Assembly (NCBI RefSeq): GCF_020520425.1
Contig: NC_079488.1
Span: 86,967,285 to 87,031,284, forward strand
Direction: 5' to 3'
DNA from: Spinacia oleracea
Taxonomy: Eukaryota; Streptophyta; Magnoliopsida; Caryophyllales; Amaranthaceae
Length of the DNA stretch: 64,000 bases
The notes under the pieces are model-generated. The model did no database searches, was not told the DNA's origin, and saw nothing but the letters and a program-made list of their open reading frames with translations. Both the position numbers and the translations under genes were made by a program. Shown one piece after another: positions 21,676 to 53,325 of this stretch (the first letter of the stretch is position 1; the number at the start of each line of letters is the position of its first letter).

Positions 21676-24153
21676 TCAATCTTTCTTTCTACGCTTAGCA
21701 TCAACAGATGGAGATTTGCATGGAGATTTGCGTGGAGATGGCGCATAGTTAAGCCGATAACAAACAAGTGAAGGTCCAAATATCTTAAACTTCCCAGAAC
21801 TACTGAAGGCTGTTTCAGCATCAGAACGTCTCTTGAACACCACCCTGGCACATAGTTTTTTGGCCACTACTTCAGTCTCCGATTCCTTCAAGGAACCAAA
21901 GTGGCTGAAAACATTAATTAACTTGGTTTCTGTAGGCATAGAATCCATGTCAGTGAATTTCAGAGTTAAAGCTGTTGGTGAATCTTCCTGCTGCATTTTC
22001 TCATCCACTTGACCCCCTTCTGATGTACCATTTTCAGATCCACAATGCTGCTGAGAAGATGAAACTGTAGAGCCTATCTCCTGTGAACAGACAGATATTC
22101 CATCTACCTCGGAATGATCAGGCTCAACTACAGGCAACTTGACATCACTCAAGGAAGTTTGTTGCTCAAGGACTTTGATGGTTTTGTTGCTCAACTTGAC
22201 ATCTTCTCCAGCTTCGACGTCTGATAGTGTCGTAATTTCAGACTCGGGTGCCTTTGATTTAGACTTGGTAGCAGAAGAATACTCTTCTTTGCAAATTTCA
22301 GCAGGTCCTGACTCGTAAAGTCCTTCCTTATCACTGCTACTTGTACCTTCCTTTCCGGACTCCTCGTGCTTCTGCAAGAGCTCACTGTCAGGGACAATTG
22401 AATTTCTAAAATCGGAAATGAAAGTGACCATCTTACTCAACAAACTGAGTTCTTTGAGAGGTTCAATAGCAGCCAAGTGTAGCTCGGAAAGAATTACATC
22501 AAGAGAAGCATACTTAGAAGTGATTTTGCTGCATTGCTTGCTGTTACCTTTATCTTTCTTCCCATGAGATGCCAAATCAAGTTTAAGTAAAGGCGATGGC
22601 TGACTCAATTGACCAGCAACTCTTAGAATGCTTTCTCCGACTTTATAAGACGGTTTTGTGTCTTTAAATTGGATACTTGTTTCCAAGGGACTGCATTCTT
22701 TAGTTGTTTTGATCTCCTTTCGTCTCCTGGCAGAAGGTGAGATGGGTTTACTGCCAGATTTTCCTTTAGTTTCCTTGTCATCTTTCTTTTGTAAGCCCTT
22801 CTTACCTATCAAGTCAGAGAAGCACCTGGCTTTTTTAGTCGATTGTCCACCATCACTGGAAGTTTTCTTCCTTTTCTGAGGCCTGATATCATCTTCTTCA
22901 ATGGTTATTGGTGGAAGATTGCCATCAGCAATCACTTCACACTTCTCTTTGTCAGCAGTGACCGGAGCATCAGCCTCATTATTCACATACCCTATCAGGG
23001 ATCCAAATTCGGCTAGATGATAAATACCCTTCCATCTATAGAAGGCTGCCATTTGAGCTCGGGCTATCACGTGTTCAAGTCGGTCAACATCAGCATGTGG
23101 CCCTTGTGCCAAATCATTTACATAATCAAGAAACTTCACCGGCTGAAAAGATGATGCAGTAAAAAATCTGTCACCTCCTTCTCGAACTCTTGATTGTTCA
23201 AGGATTCCAGCATTCTCAACAACCTGAGTTTTTAATTGGTTGTAAACTTCGTCAACAATACAATGACAAGAGAGACCGAACTCTACCCGCCTAGAGGTTT
23301 CAACCAAAATACAATCCACAGCATGTCGAAAAGCATCCATACGAGTCTGTTTCACCATCTGGGAGAAATTCGGGGCAAAAGGCTTCAACTTTGTCTCGTC
23401 ATTCCAAGCAAAAGTTTGATCCCCAAAGTAACCCACAAAATAACCCTTTGAATTGAAATATTTTCTAGACTTCTCCGAAGCATCCCCAGATTCAAATATC
23501 TGTGCCGGCCACCAAGGATGGCTCTTCACTTTGCCCCAAACCAAATCTGATGCACAAAACCCACCTTTCTTTTTCCCCTTTTTCTTATCATTTCTGATAC
23601 ACTTGTCTAAATCAACAACAAGACTCACTCCCTTATGATTGGAAAACCCTCCTCCATCATCATCAACCCCACAGTCCTCTTTCTCACTCGTGGCAGCCTG
23701 ACTTTTAACCTCAACTGATCGGTTCTCCACAGTTTTCTTTGCCTCCACTTCTTTACCACTTCTATCCACATTAACAGGACTAAGAAAAAACTGTTGTGCA
23801 AACGAATTGATATTCGCCTTAATGGGATTATCCTGATTAATTACACCCTCAACAGCTACGAAATTCTTTCCTAAATCTTTTCCTTCCTTCTTAACACAAG
23901 CATCATTCACATAACCTATTTCACCCTTTAAACCGCTAGCCTCTCCTCTATCACTCAAATGCTCCGAAACCGCCTTCCAATTCCCGTCCCCGACATAAAC
24001 ATAATCAACCTTCATACCCTCAGACTCTCTCTTCCCCCTCAAACCCTCTTCTTGAACTAGGGTTTCATCCACAGGAACATCAGGCACACCATTCAATTCT
24101 GTACTGACGACATTTTCCGAACAAGGGTCGTCAGAAACAACGTTGAGTTGCAT
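21676..24153 (-). CDS. PWWP-domain chromatin protein (PDP-like), single exon
   Basis: An uninterrupted frame of 825 codons. After an acidic/polar N-terminus and a KKKGKKKGG basic run, residues about 200-262 form a PWWP domain (DLVWGKVKSHPWWPAQIF, then GYFVGYFGDQTFAW). In this family PWWP binds methylated histone H3 tails and DNA. The middle is Lys/Ser-rich with nuclear-signal-like runs (RPQKRKKTSS). Residues about 722-805 look like a degenerate RRM (ALTLKF...VFSHFGSLKESET...ARVVFKRRSDAETAF), the arrangement of plant PWWP proteins such as PDP family members, which work with chromatin-silencing complexes. The minus strand shows a probable 5' UTR intron: donor GTAATC near 24331, acceptor CTGTAG just before ATG. 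The last residues (SPRKSPCKSPS) include a small internal repeat. Confidence 0.9.
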   Translation of the reverse strand: MQLNVVSDDPCSENVVSTELNGVPDVPVDETLVQEEGLRGKRESEGMKVDYVYVGDGNWKAVSEHLSDRGEASGLKGEIGYVNDACVKKEGKDLGKNFVAVEGVINQDNPIKANINSFAQQFFLSPVNVDRSGKEVEAKKTVENRSVEVKSQAATSEKEDCGVDDDGGGFSNHKGVSLVVDLDKCIRNDKKKGKKKGGFCASDLVWGKVKSHPWWPAQIFESGDASEKSRKYFNSKGYFVGYFGDQTFAWNDETKLKPFAPNFSQMVKQTRMDAFRHAVDCILVETSRRVEFGLSCHCIVDEVYNQLKTQVVENAGILEQSRVREGGDRFFTASSFQPVKFLDYVNDLAQGPHADVDRLEHVIARAQMAAFYRWKGIYHLAEFGSLIGYVNNEADAPVTADKEKCEVIADGNLPPITIEEDDIRPQKRKKTSSDGGQSTKKARCFSDLIGKKGLQKKDDKETKGKSGSKPISPSARRRKEIKTTKECSPLETSIQFKDTKPSYKVGESILRVAGQLSQPSPLLKLDLASHGKKDKGNSKQCSKITSKYASLDVILSELHLAAIEPLKELSLLSKMVTFISDFRNSIVPDSELLQKHEESGKEGTSSSDKEGLYESGPAEICKEEYSSATKSKSKAPESEITTLSDVEAGEDVKLSNKTIKVLEQQTSLSDVKLPVVEPDHSEVDGISVCSQEIGSTVSSSQQHCGSENGTSEGGQVDEKMQQEDSPTALTLKFTDMDSMPTETKLINVFSHFGSLKESETEVVAKKLCARVVFKRRSDAETAFSSSGKFKIFGPSLVCYRLNYAPSPRKSPCKSPSVDAKRRKKD

Positions 24154-25507
24154 TTCTACAGCCTAATCAGTAAGATTAAGAAACAAAAAAAAAAAGCAAC
24201 GTTTCAATCTTGAGATGGTAAATGAAGTATACCAAAAAAAAAAAAAAAGTAACTAATAACTAAAATAAGAAGGCTAAAATGTAAAAATGGTGTCTTCCAT
24301 TAGAGATGAAGGTGGAGTGAAGAGAGATTACCTTGTGAAATGGATGATTGTATTTTCGCTTCTCAAGAACACCGAAAAGGATTTTGTCTCGGTTCCCTTC
24401 GAGATTTGGGAAAATGAGTAAGGGGTAATGAGGGAAACGGGGAAGGGAGAGGAAGACCCTTTTCTTCCCAAAATGGCAAGTCAAATTAGCTATAATGTCA
24501 CCTAAAATTTTAAGTTAATTAACTTTTTAGCTAGTTTGGTTAGAAGTTGTTAGCTATTAGATAGCTGCCTAGTTTGACTAATCGTTAGCTGTTTGTATTA
24601 ACTGGGTTAACTAGATATTTGAATTAGTTGTTTATGTAAAAATATTTGGTAAAATAGTTGTTAGCTGTTTAATATGGTAAATGACTATTAAGGATATTGT
24701 CACAATTTGTTATTTAATACTTTGTTTCTTATTAATATTAGACAAATGGTTTATTGTGATGATCATTTTCTTTTTATTTCTTGAATAAGCATTGAATAAA
24801 TAAAACAAGTATATTTAAATATATATATATTTTTAAATTAAAATTTTAAATATATAAATTCTTGATTTGCAAATAGAGAAATATTACCAATAATATTACA
24901 AGCATGATTGCAATAGTTTATAAGCGTTTAAAAGTTATAATATAAAGTTTAATACAATACACAAGTCTAGTATAACAAATACATTGAACATTCGAACATC
25001 AAGTAAGACGAAAATGAAGATCAGATGAAAGAGGCTAATGTAAAACCAAAATTCTGAATTTAACTTGTAAAGACACTAAAATTCTATACTCAATTAGAAT
25101 CAAAAAGTACAAAAAAAAATAAAAATTTACATGGATACAAAGTTGTGAAAGTTGTGAATAGAAAGAGAAAAATAAAGGCCAGACGAGGAAGGCTAATGTG
25201 TGAATAATGTTTTTAGTGGGAAATGTTAATGGTTGGTAAGAGTTGTAATTTTAGGCAATATTAAGACTAGGTACTAATTTGACGTTTATCCTCTCAAATC
25301 TCTAATTACAAAAACTTCCTATCCCTCATACCTCTCTTCCAATCCTCTCCTAACCAAATACTCTCAATTAGCTTTTTGTAAAAGTCAAACCTCTAATTTA
25401 TTAAAAAAAAACTCTTCCGCAACCCCACCCACCACTCCTGCCCAAACACCCATATGGCCATATTGGTTTTCCGCCAAAAGTCCTACAAAATCCTCCAGTC
25501 TTTAGCA
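24154..25507. other. Divergent intergenic region between PWWP gene and MCM8
   Basis: Holds the PWWP 5' leader and probable UTR intron (24154-24480), an AT-rich tract with repeated TTAGCTGTTTG-like words (24520-24700), and the MCM8 promoter side. A second E2F-like word TTTCCGCC lies at 25468-25475. No further gene seen. Confidence 0.5.
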
Positions 25508-25516
25508 TTTCCCGCC
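25508..25516 (+). promoter_or_regulatory. E2F-type site upstream of MCM8
   Basis: TTTCCCGCC matches the plant E2F consensus TTTSSCGC exactly and lies about 110 bp upstream of the MCM8 start codon. E2F control of MCM genes in S phase is well established in plants; its action here is inferred. Confidence 0.6.
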
Positions 25517-25625
25517 AGATTGCCGGAAATGAGAGGGGAGCTCGCTCTGTAGTCAGTCAGTTAAGCAGTTACGCTACTCAATACTGATACCTACGGAGGT
25601 TGGAGAGACAGAGTTGCATACTCGC

Positions 25626-45907
<20,282 letters not shown>

Positions 45908-46964
45908 ACATGGACAGAAGGATATCATTGCAGATTGTCTTCAAGATGGTAGTTTTGGTGATGTCATTTTAGAGTCGCATGTCATAGAAAAGTGATAGCC
46001 TTGTATAAATAGAAGGCTCACTGGTATCAACAAATTTATACATGTACAAATTTTGTTTGAATCAAACTACAGCTACTTGTATTTTGTGAATAAACTAGTA
46101 TTTGGTCCCGGCATTGCAAGGCTTCGGGAACTAACCTTGAGTCCTTGTGAATTGTGATCAATGATGGTTAGCATGAGCCTCATTCTCTATTCAATGGCGA
46201 TGAACGACAAGGTATATAAACATATTATACATCAAATTTACCAGCCACTAAATTGCACACTATGGTCAGAAGATGCAGCAAGCCAATTGTCAGAAGAAAA
46301 TTTTGGTACAAAGGAAACATTTTAATAATCTAGTCCGAGATGCTACATAACCCAGGTTGACAATTTACAATGAAATCTAGGTGCAAGAGCCACAACTGAA
46401 AACAAATTGTCACTGATGACTCTACTGAAGGATTAGTTGACTCCAATAACGTCCAATACCCAATTATGTCATGTAAATAAGAACGGAGGAATTATTATCT
46501 AACAAAGTATATAATGAAAAGAAATAAATCCCTAATATCTAAGAACTGGTGAAAGAACCTAATGTCTGCAATCTTTCTGGGTATGGATGCTGAATATCCG
46601 TAGTAGACAGTTGCAGACCACAATACACGCGAGGCACAATACTCAAGTAAAAGATGAATCTTGGTAGCTTGTGTTTTGTGCTGCTACTGTTATTTCCATG
46701 CAGGAGCAACCGAGGATATTGCTTAACAATTCCCACTTCATAATGTTCCCAAGGTAAGCCTAAAGTAAACAGTACAAAATCATTCCATTCAAACCTGAGT
46801 CGAGCCATAACTCATAAGAGATTGTTTCGACTATCAAAAGATTCGGTGCAGAACAACCCGTACAGCGTTATTTTCGTGCTGACAACTACAATATCTCAAA
46901 CTATCAATGCAACAAGTTTACAGAAGAATGATCAGTTATGTACAAGTAGCACAGGAAAGACATC
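45908..46964. other. Convergent intergenic region, 3' UTRs of MCM8 and the WIYLD gene
   Basis: MCM8 and the WIYLD-domain gene end tail to tail here. TGTGAATAAA at about 46085-46094 could serve the MCM8 transcript. No further gene is supported; the minus-strand frame at 46539-46808 lies in the WIYLD 3' UTR. Confidence 0.5.
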
Positions 46965-49900
46965 TCATACAACATCATAAGGGACAACAGGCCCAACATC
47001 CCACCTAGATTTCCGCTTCCTCTGCTTCTCTCCAGTCGTCCTACCCCAAACAGGTGAAGGCGTCAAAAACACAAAATCTTCATCATCCTCAGGACCCATC
47101 CAACCAAAGCAAGGTTTGCGTTTACGGGCTGTAATCCTTTCCTTAACAATATGTTCAAATCCTGGTGGACTCGGAAACGTATAAATTGAGCTGAAACCAG
47201 CAATCTTTTCCTCCTGGCCTATGAGTATATCATTAGGCCGATTAATTTCATTTGACATAGGGATCATGCTTTGTACATTGTCTGCAGTAAACACAAGTTA
47301 AAAAGGCTAAGCGGGAACCCAACAAAGTAGTTCACTCCTAGCGCAAAAGATGAACTGTTTTTTACAGTGAACTTTATTTTATAAAGAGCTATCTATTGAC
47401 AAAGTAAGATTTTAGTGCGAAATCTTTGCATTTAGAAGTGAGATTATAGACTGTAAAGCACATTAACTTCAAGCACACTATTGACAAAGTAGCATGAAAC
47501 TGAAGCAGACATGTAAGCAGAAAGATTGCTGGCAAATCTGTATGAAACAACAATATTTCTTTAAACAAATCATGGCAGATGTGTACTTCAATATGTTGAG
47601 GTGTTATTCAAAATGGAAAGGCCATACTATCCAATCACCACAGGTACAACTATGATTACATTAATATACTTAGGTCCTTAACCACTGACATCGGAATAAA
47701 TAAAAGCATAACAAGGTATAGTTCAGCAGCACCATCCATCTACTATGGGCAGCAACAAAAAAAAAAGAGAAATTTTACTCAATGTATGGTGGCACAGAAT
47801 GGTAAGGGCAGCAATGAGCCAAAGAATTCTCTATTCTTATCTATTAAAATTCTACCTGATACTCCGAAACATACAAATGCAAGCTGGGATTTCAGTTACC
47901 TTAAACAATTCTATCAAAGAATAGAGTCAAAAGCTTGGTTGGCGAAGGCACGGAGGCAGAAAAGATACCATTTGTTTTTTGGGTACAAGAAAGACACCAT
48001 TTTGAATGAATATAAGTAAAACAGAACTCAGTAGGGAAGCCACTCTAGATTCCACCACTTAGACTCTTTTTATAAGAACACTTCCCACTAGACAGGTCAT
48101 GGAGAAACATTAATTCAAGTAATTCAAACACTATGGCACTATCACACTAGGTGGGAAGTTGTAAACTAGAATTTTGCAGGAAATGTTATGGACCCCAATA
48201 CTTCTTTATCCGTTTCTGGCCCGCAGAACCACATACTGACACTCCCAAAATATTTTTTGTTGACAACAAAAGCTCTGCCCAACAAATAGAACCACTAAAC
48301 AAAGAAAATAGTTTATTCAAGCTTTTCCCCTATGGAATCTGAGCAAACTGCAAATATTAGGAGATATTGTCTTTTATAGCAGCTAAATGAGCAATTTGTG
48401 TTAAATTTATTCAAGGCAGTGAATCAAACAAAAGCCACATGGGTTTCCAAATCACATGGGATACTGAAGAGAGACTTGGATATGGTGCTTAATTTCAAGG
48501 TGCTCATAAATTAATTAGGACAGAACACACAAGAAGAAACAGTCGTCAAAAAGTCTAAAATTAGGTCTATTGCCCATAAATAACCGGGGCCGGGGGGTGG
48601 GGGTGTCAAATGTTCCAATGAGTTTGTCCAATCATTGGACTCTCGATAAAGAGAATTTCCACTGCAGAATAAAAAATAGAAAATTCATACTCTCCAACGT
48701 AAAAACAGTGTAATAAGTTATGTGAAGGCTAAAAGGCAAGGCAAAAAAGTGGAAGGTCCCCCATATGACTTGGATGGTGCTTGGCTTCAGGTGCGCAAGA
48801 AGAAACAATAGTCAACAAGTCTTAAATCTGGTCCATAAGTAATTAATGGGTTCCATAAATCCCAATAAATTTGTCCAATCACTGATCAACGAGATTTCTA
48901 CAGAAGAAAAAATCAACTAAAAAGATCTTATTTTCCCACATAAAAACAATGTAAATAAGTAAAGCAAGGTAAGAAACTGGAAAGTAGAAGGTCCCCTCCC
49001 AAGAGTTCTCCCAAAAGATTACTTTTAGTATATTACCAACTTGCACATACTAGAGAAAGATGAGAAAGAATCTGGCTAATGAATCTTCAAGGGATCAGAT
49101 ACATACTTAGTTCCTCAAAGCACTTCAAAGGCATCCCAAGTACAAAACTTCGAAGCAACTTATCACCAAGGAATTGTTCCATGATGCTAAACTCTTAAAC
49201 CGCAAGACTCCCACAGTGGCCTCTCACTAGACGCAACTATGATATTGCCGAAACCCCAACTAATCAAATGTTCATCTGATTCTTCACCACTCCTAAAAAC
49301 CTTGATAAACTCAAACTAAATAACAGTCTGAATTAAGGAAAGAGAAAATCAATGCTTACACTTATATGGAGTAACAAGACTAACAACTTATTTCCACTAC
49401 AAGAGTATGTTGTATATACACACAGATCCCCTTGGACTAACAATTTAGCAATAGAAGATATTGGATTTAAGCTTGTTCAAGGAACCATGTCCAAATTTCT
49501 GTTGTTACTAACATCCCTATTTCCCCCATATCACTTAAAAATAAGATCCAGTCTCGACTCTCTAGTGATAAAGTGAAGGAGAGAGAACAAAAAGGTACTT
49601 TATGCAGCAACATACATGTAGCAGAGAATCAACAATGTGCAAGAACACAGGGATGACTTAGGCTCCGTTTAATACACAACTTGACCAACCCTAAGGCTTA
49701 GACTATACTTACCACAAGGACAAGCTAACTTTAGGAGTCCATTTATACTCTGAAAAGATTAAGTAAATTCATTAATGGTTAACCACAAAACATATTCACG
49801 TGCCAGGCTTGCGTAAGAGAAGATGATATATATACAGTTTATTTATGCATTGTTGCATCGAGGTGTTTCAGTCATATAAGAGCATGATTAACTGTGGTAC

Positions 49901-52220
49901 AAAAGTCAGAGAGATGACACAAATAATTCTGAATGTCAACTTGCCTAACTATTCACAATAATAATCAAACAAAATACTTCCTCCGATTTTTAATACTCGC
50001 AAAGGTTTGTGATTTCTACACTATTCACATATTAAACTTTGATCATTGTTGGTGATTTATACGTAAGATAAAACATAGTCATGTGGGATCTTGTTAGATT
50101 TGTCTTAATGTGTATTTTCAAAATTTTAACTTTATATAATTTTTGCTTAAAGATAATTAAAGATATTAATGATCAAAGTTGTGCATTGGCATGTGTAAAA
50201 GTGACAAACGTTGCGAGTAAAAATGAACCGGAGGAAGTATATACTAGGATAAAAACAACAAGAAGTCTCATTTAATAATGCCAGAAGCTTCTGCACTGCA
50301 TCACTTTCACATCATTAAAGGTTTATTCATTGATTGGCCAATAGGATTACAGATTCAGATACAACATCATCATTGTATGATAAGGATAATTTTACAATCT
50401 TGACCACCTTCTAATTGGGATATGCTACTAATAGGTGAAGTATCAGATTATGACTCTTTTTAGTCACATTTATAACAAAAAGGTAAAAGACCCCAATGAA
50501 GAGATTAAGAAAAAGAACAGTTTGTGGTTCGTAAGGCTCCATTGAGATCATGGCCGACCAATTCTTTTACCAACTTCCCTAACAACACAACTCCACAAAG
50601 TTGAGGCCTTAATGATTTATCCTATAATTTTGTTTTCTTTTTAACAGGATAATATATAGTATAAGAATGTTTGCCTATTTTTACAGGATACTAAAAGAAT
50701 ATATAGGACAGCCACCCGGGTGTCCGATCAACGACAGTAAAGAGAAAAAATGGCCCTTCTATATGTTTGCAATAAATCAACCTCCCCGCTTGTTTAACTA
50801 TCATTTCCAGTGGAAACTACAGTGCACAATCTGCACATCACTTAACAGGTGATTTGCACATGTTTTGATCTTGACATTAAGAAATGTAACTACATACACA
50901 GATGTTGGAACATATTTAATGAATTTGTTGATTCATTACAGTTGAACTCTAGGACGTCTAGCAGAATCATTAAGATGCTACTGTTACATGTTCTGAGCAA
51001 CATATTTCAATATTTCTACAGAAGAGATAAAATAATCAAAAGGGCAGCTTACTACTTGTGTTAGCAGGGACTGAAATATATCAAAGCTATAAAGAGTTAA
51101 CTAGAGTATATATATATTGAAATATCACAATGTTCTCATTTTCAGAAGCAAAGGTAAGATAGTCTGAAGACAACACAGCAAGAGATCCTCTTACCTAGAA
51201 GAGGTACAGGGCTAGCCAAAGGAACAAGAGGTAACGGGTTTGCCAAAGGAGAATCAATTACAGGAGTTGCCGACAGAGTAATTTGGCTAGAGCATAAAGG
51301 CTCACTAGCTTCACTAGATGGTCCAGCCTCTGATGGCTCATCCTCCCCACCTCCATGATTATCTTCGTCTGGAAAATCCTTCAACTCATATGAATAAACC
51401 ATATTACTAAAATAGTTATCTCCAACTCGAAACAATGTTTCAACAGAAATAGCTTCTCAACGATTATAAAAAATAAAAAATAAATTAAATACCCAAGAAA
51501 AGACGCTTGCTTTACATACTTGGTCACTTCAAGAAACCTAGTAACCCATTTCCATTACAGAACCCCAAACCCGAAAAACAATCAATAAAATTGTCATTAC
51601 AACAGGAGCAGCAGCAGCAGCAGTAGTAGTTAGGGTGTAACATCGAGTAATTGACAAATTGACACGATTATAAAAACAATAAAACTACCATACTCTAAAA
51701 GAAATCAAGGGCATAAAATACAAGAAAATGGGTACCCTTGGTTCCTCTTGGTCACGGGGAACTTCCTGCTCCCCCAGTATGAAATCGATCAGTTCCTTGT
51801 AGTAGCCTTCCTCAATAAATTTCCATCCTTCTTCACCACCATACGCCTACAATCACACAAAAAACAAACCCCCCACAAATTATTTCATCAAAACTGACAT
51901 AAAATTGTAATGCACTCCTGCAAAAAACATCAGAATTTGAGTTTAAATACACATGAAAGAAGACTTACTTTGAGCAATGCATTAACACTCCTGCGAATTA
52001 ATTCAGGGGAGAAGCCCATTTCAGTCAAAGCATCTAAGGCAGCGTCAATACGTCTCAGACCCACCTAGAAAATGGCAAGAATTCATACAAAAAACATCAA
52101 AATACCCAAAACGGAGTTAAACCCAGTCGGCCAGTTGAATTTTACAAGAAATGGTTGAAATAGAAGTAATTTAGGAAAACAGTGTACCCTGCTGCTGCTA
52201 GGTCTTCCCCTTCTAGCCAT
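46965..52220 (-). CDS. WIYLD-domain protein, five exons
   Basis: Exons on the minus strand: 52188-52220, 51969-52064, 51756-51846, 51195-51455, 46965-47281 (798 bp, 265 residues). Residues about 13-66 (LRRIDAALDALTEMGFSP, SVNALLKAYGGEEGWKFIE) are a WIYLD domain, a plant module found at the N-terminus of SUVR histone methyltransferases, where it is reported to bind ubiquitin. No SET domain follows, so this is a stand-alone WIYLD protein. After an acidic Ser/Pro-rich middle, the C-terminus carries CFGWMGPEDDEDF and a basic KQRKRKSRWD. The exon 3 donor is uncertain: CCCC|GTGACC (51756) keeps frame, while the better-looking AGG|GTACCC (51736) does not. The last intron is 3.9 kb and holds a MITE and duplicated segments. 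Function unknown, likely nuclear. Confidence 0.8.
48475..48975. repeat. Direct duplication in the WIYLD gene intron
   Basis: Words ACTTGGATATGGTGCTT / ACTTGGATGGTGCTTGG, AAGAAGAAACA, GTCAACAAGTCT-like and TTTGTCCAATCA recur at about 48475-48670 and 48768-48890, an offset of roughly 290 bp. Confidence 0.5.
49977..50237. mobile_element. MITE in the WIYLD gene intron
   Basis: Inverted ends CTTCCTCCGATTTTTAATAC / complement of GTAAAAATGAACCGGAGGAAG with flanking TA (49975-49976, 50238-50239). Same family as 44404-44656. Confidence 0.7.
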
Positions 52221-52790
52221 AATTCCTCGGCCAAAATTAAACTGTAGAATACTACAAAAATCAATTGAAATTGATCAAAAGAATGGGATTTTGAACGATT
52301 TCCAGGAGAGAGAGAGCGTGGCCGTGTGGAAGTGAAAGGAGAGAGTTTGGATTTATAGTTGCGAAGGGGAGGAAATGGAAAACACTTCTGATTAATGAGG
52401 TTTAATGAAAAACAGGGATTTATGGGAGTAATTAGGAATTTGAGAATTTCTAGCTAATTGTTGTTGAGTTGTTGTACACTTGTACTACACTACTACGGAG
52501 TACGGAGTATATAATTATTTAAGGAAGATATTAGAGCATTTTACCGTCAAGTGGAGCTCAGTTGCGCATTTTCATTTCACCGGAAACATGAATTTATAAT
52601 ACCGGGTGAATTATTATCAAATCCAGGAGGGTAATTCAGTGGTTCAGGGTGATGTCCAATCGAGCAAATGGGTTTGGGCGGTTGTGTCTCCTAATTAATT
52701 TACTTTAGCGTATTTAATCCGTTCATTACACTTTGTGAAGCGTATTACGACACTCCCCTTTGAACGGATTTTAATATGAGGGACTACAAA
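52221..52790. other. WIYLD gene 5' flank and promoter side
   Basis: 5' UTR and upstream DNA of the WIYLD gene, including a GAGAGAGAG tract at 52307-52316. No other gene seen. Confidence 0.4.
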
Positions 52791-53325
52791 CATAAAAGAA
52801 AAAGTACAATTTTGTTTATTGTCCTGATGTTTCTGCCTCGTTAAAACCTTGCCAAGAAAAACCCATTGGGATAAAAAAAAACATAGAGGAAGGAAAACGA
52901 GTACAAAGAAATAAGGCTCCCCCTCAATTTAGTGTATGTATCGAAGACGACGCATGCCAGTCATGCGCACAAGCTCTTGAAATTTCTTGGGCGGTAGAGC
53001 CTTCGTGAATAGGTCAGCTAGGTTGTCGCATGACTGGACTTGTTTGACATCGATCTTTCCTTCTTTCTCTAAGTCACGAGTGGAGAAGAATTTAGGATCA
53101 GTGTGTTTCGTCCTATCACCTTTGAATTGCCTTCTTCGATCTGTGCAATACAAGCAGTTTTATCTTCATATATGAACTGTTGGGTCTTCTTCGGTTGATT
53201 TCATACCACTTTCCTTGATTACATGATGGATCAATAATGATCTCAACCATATACATTCTCTTCCAACTTCGTACGGTGCAATTAGTTCAGCTTGATTTGA
53301 TGAGGTGGATGTTAGAGTCTATTTT
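52791..53325 (-). mobile_element. Ty1/copia retrotransposon remnant, RNase H end and 3' tail
   Basis: The minus strand encodes the end of a copia polyprotein: SSNQAELIA (like the SS..AE..A of copia RNase H), RECIWLRSL, then KGDRTKHTDPKFF, QSCDNLADLFTKALP and MRRLRYIH. The frame is broken by stops and shifts near 53150. Downstream on the minus strand GAGGGGGAGCC at 52916-52926 is a good polypurine tract, followed by LTR-like sequence. RT, integrase and gag parts are missing. Confidence 0.8.

Noticed and set aside
46539-46808. An 89-codon minus-strand frame below the WIYLD gene.
   Set aside because: It lies in the presumed 3' UTR after the stop at 46965 and shows no family match.
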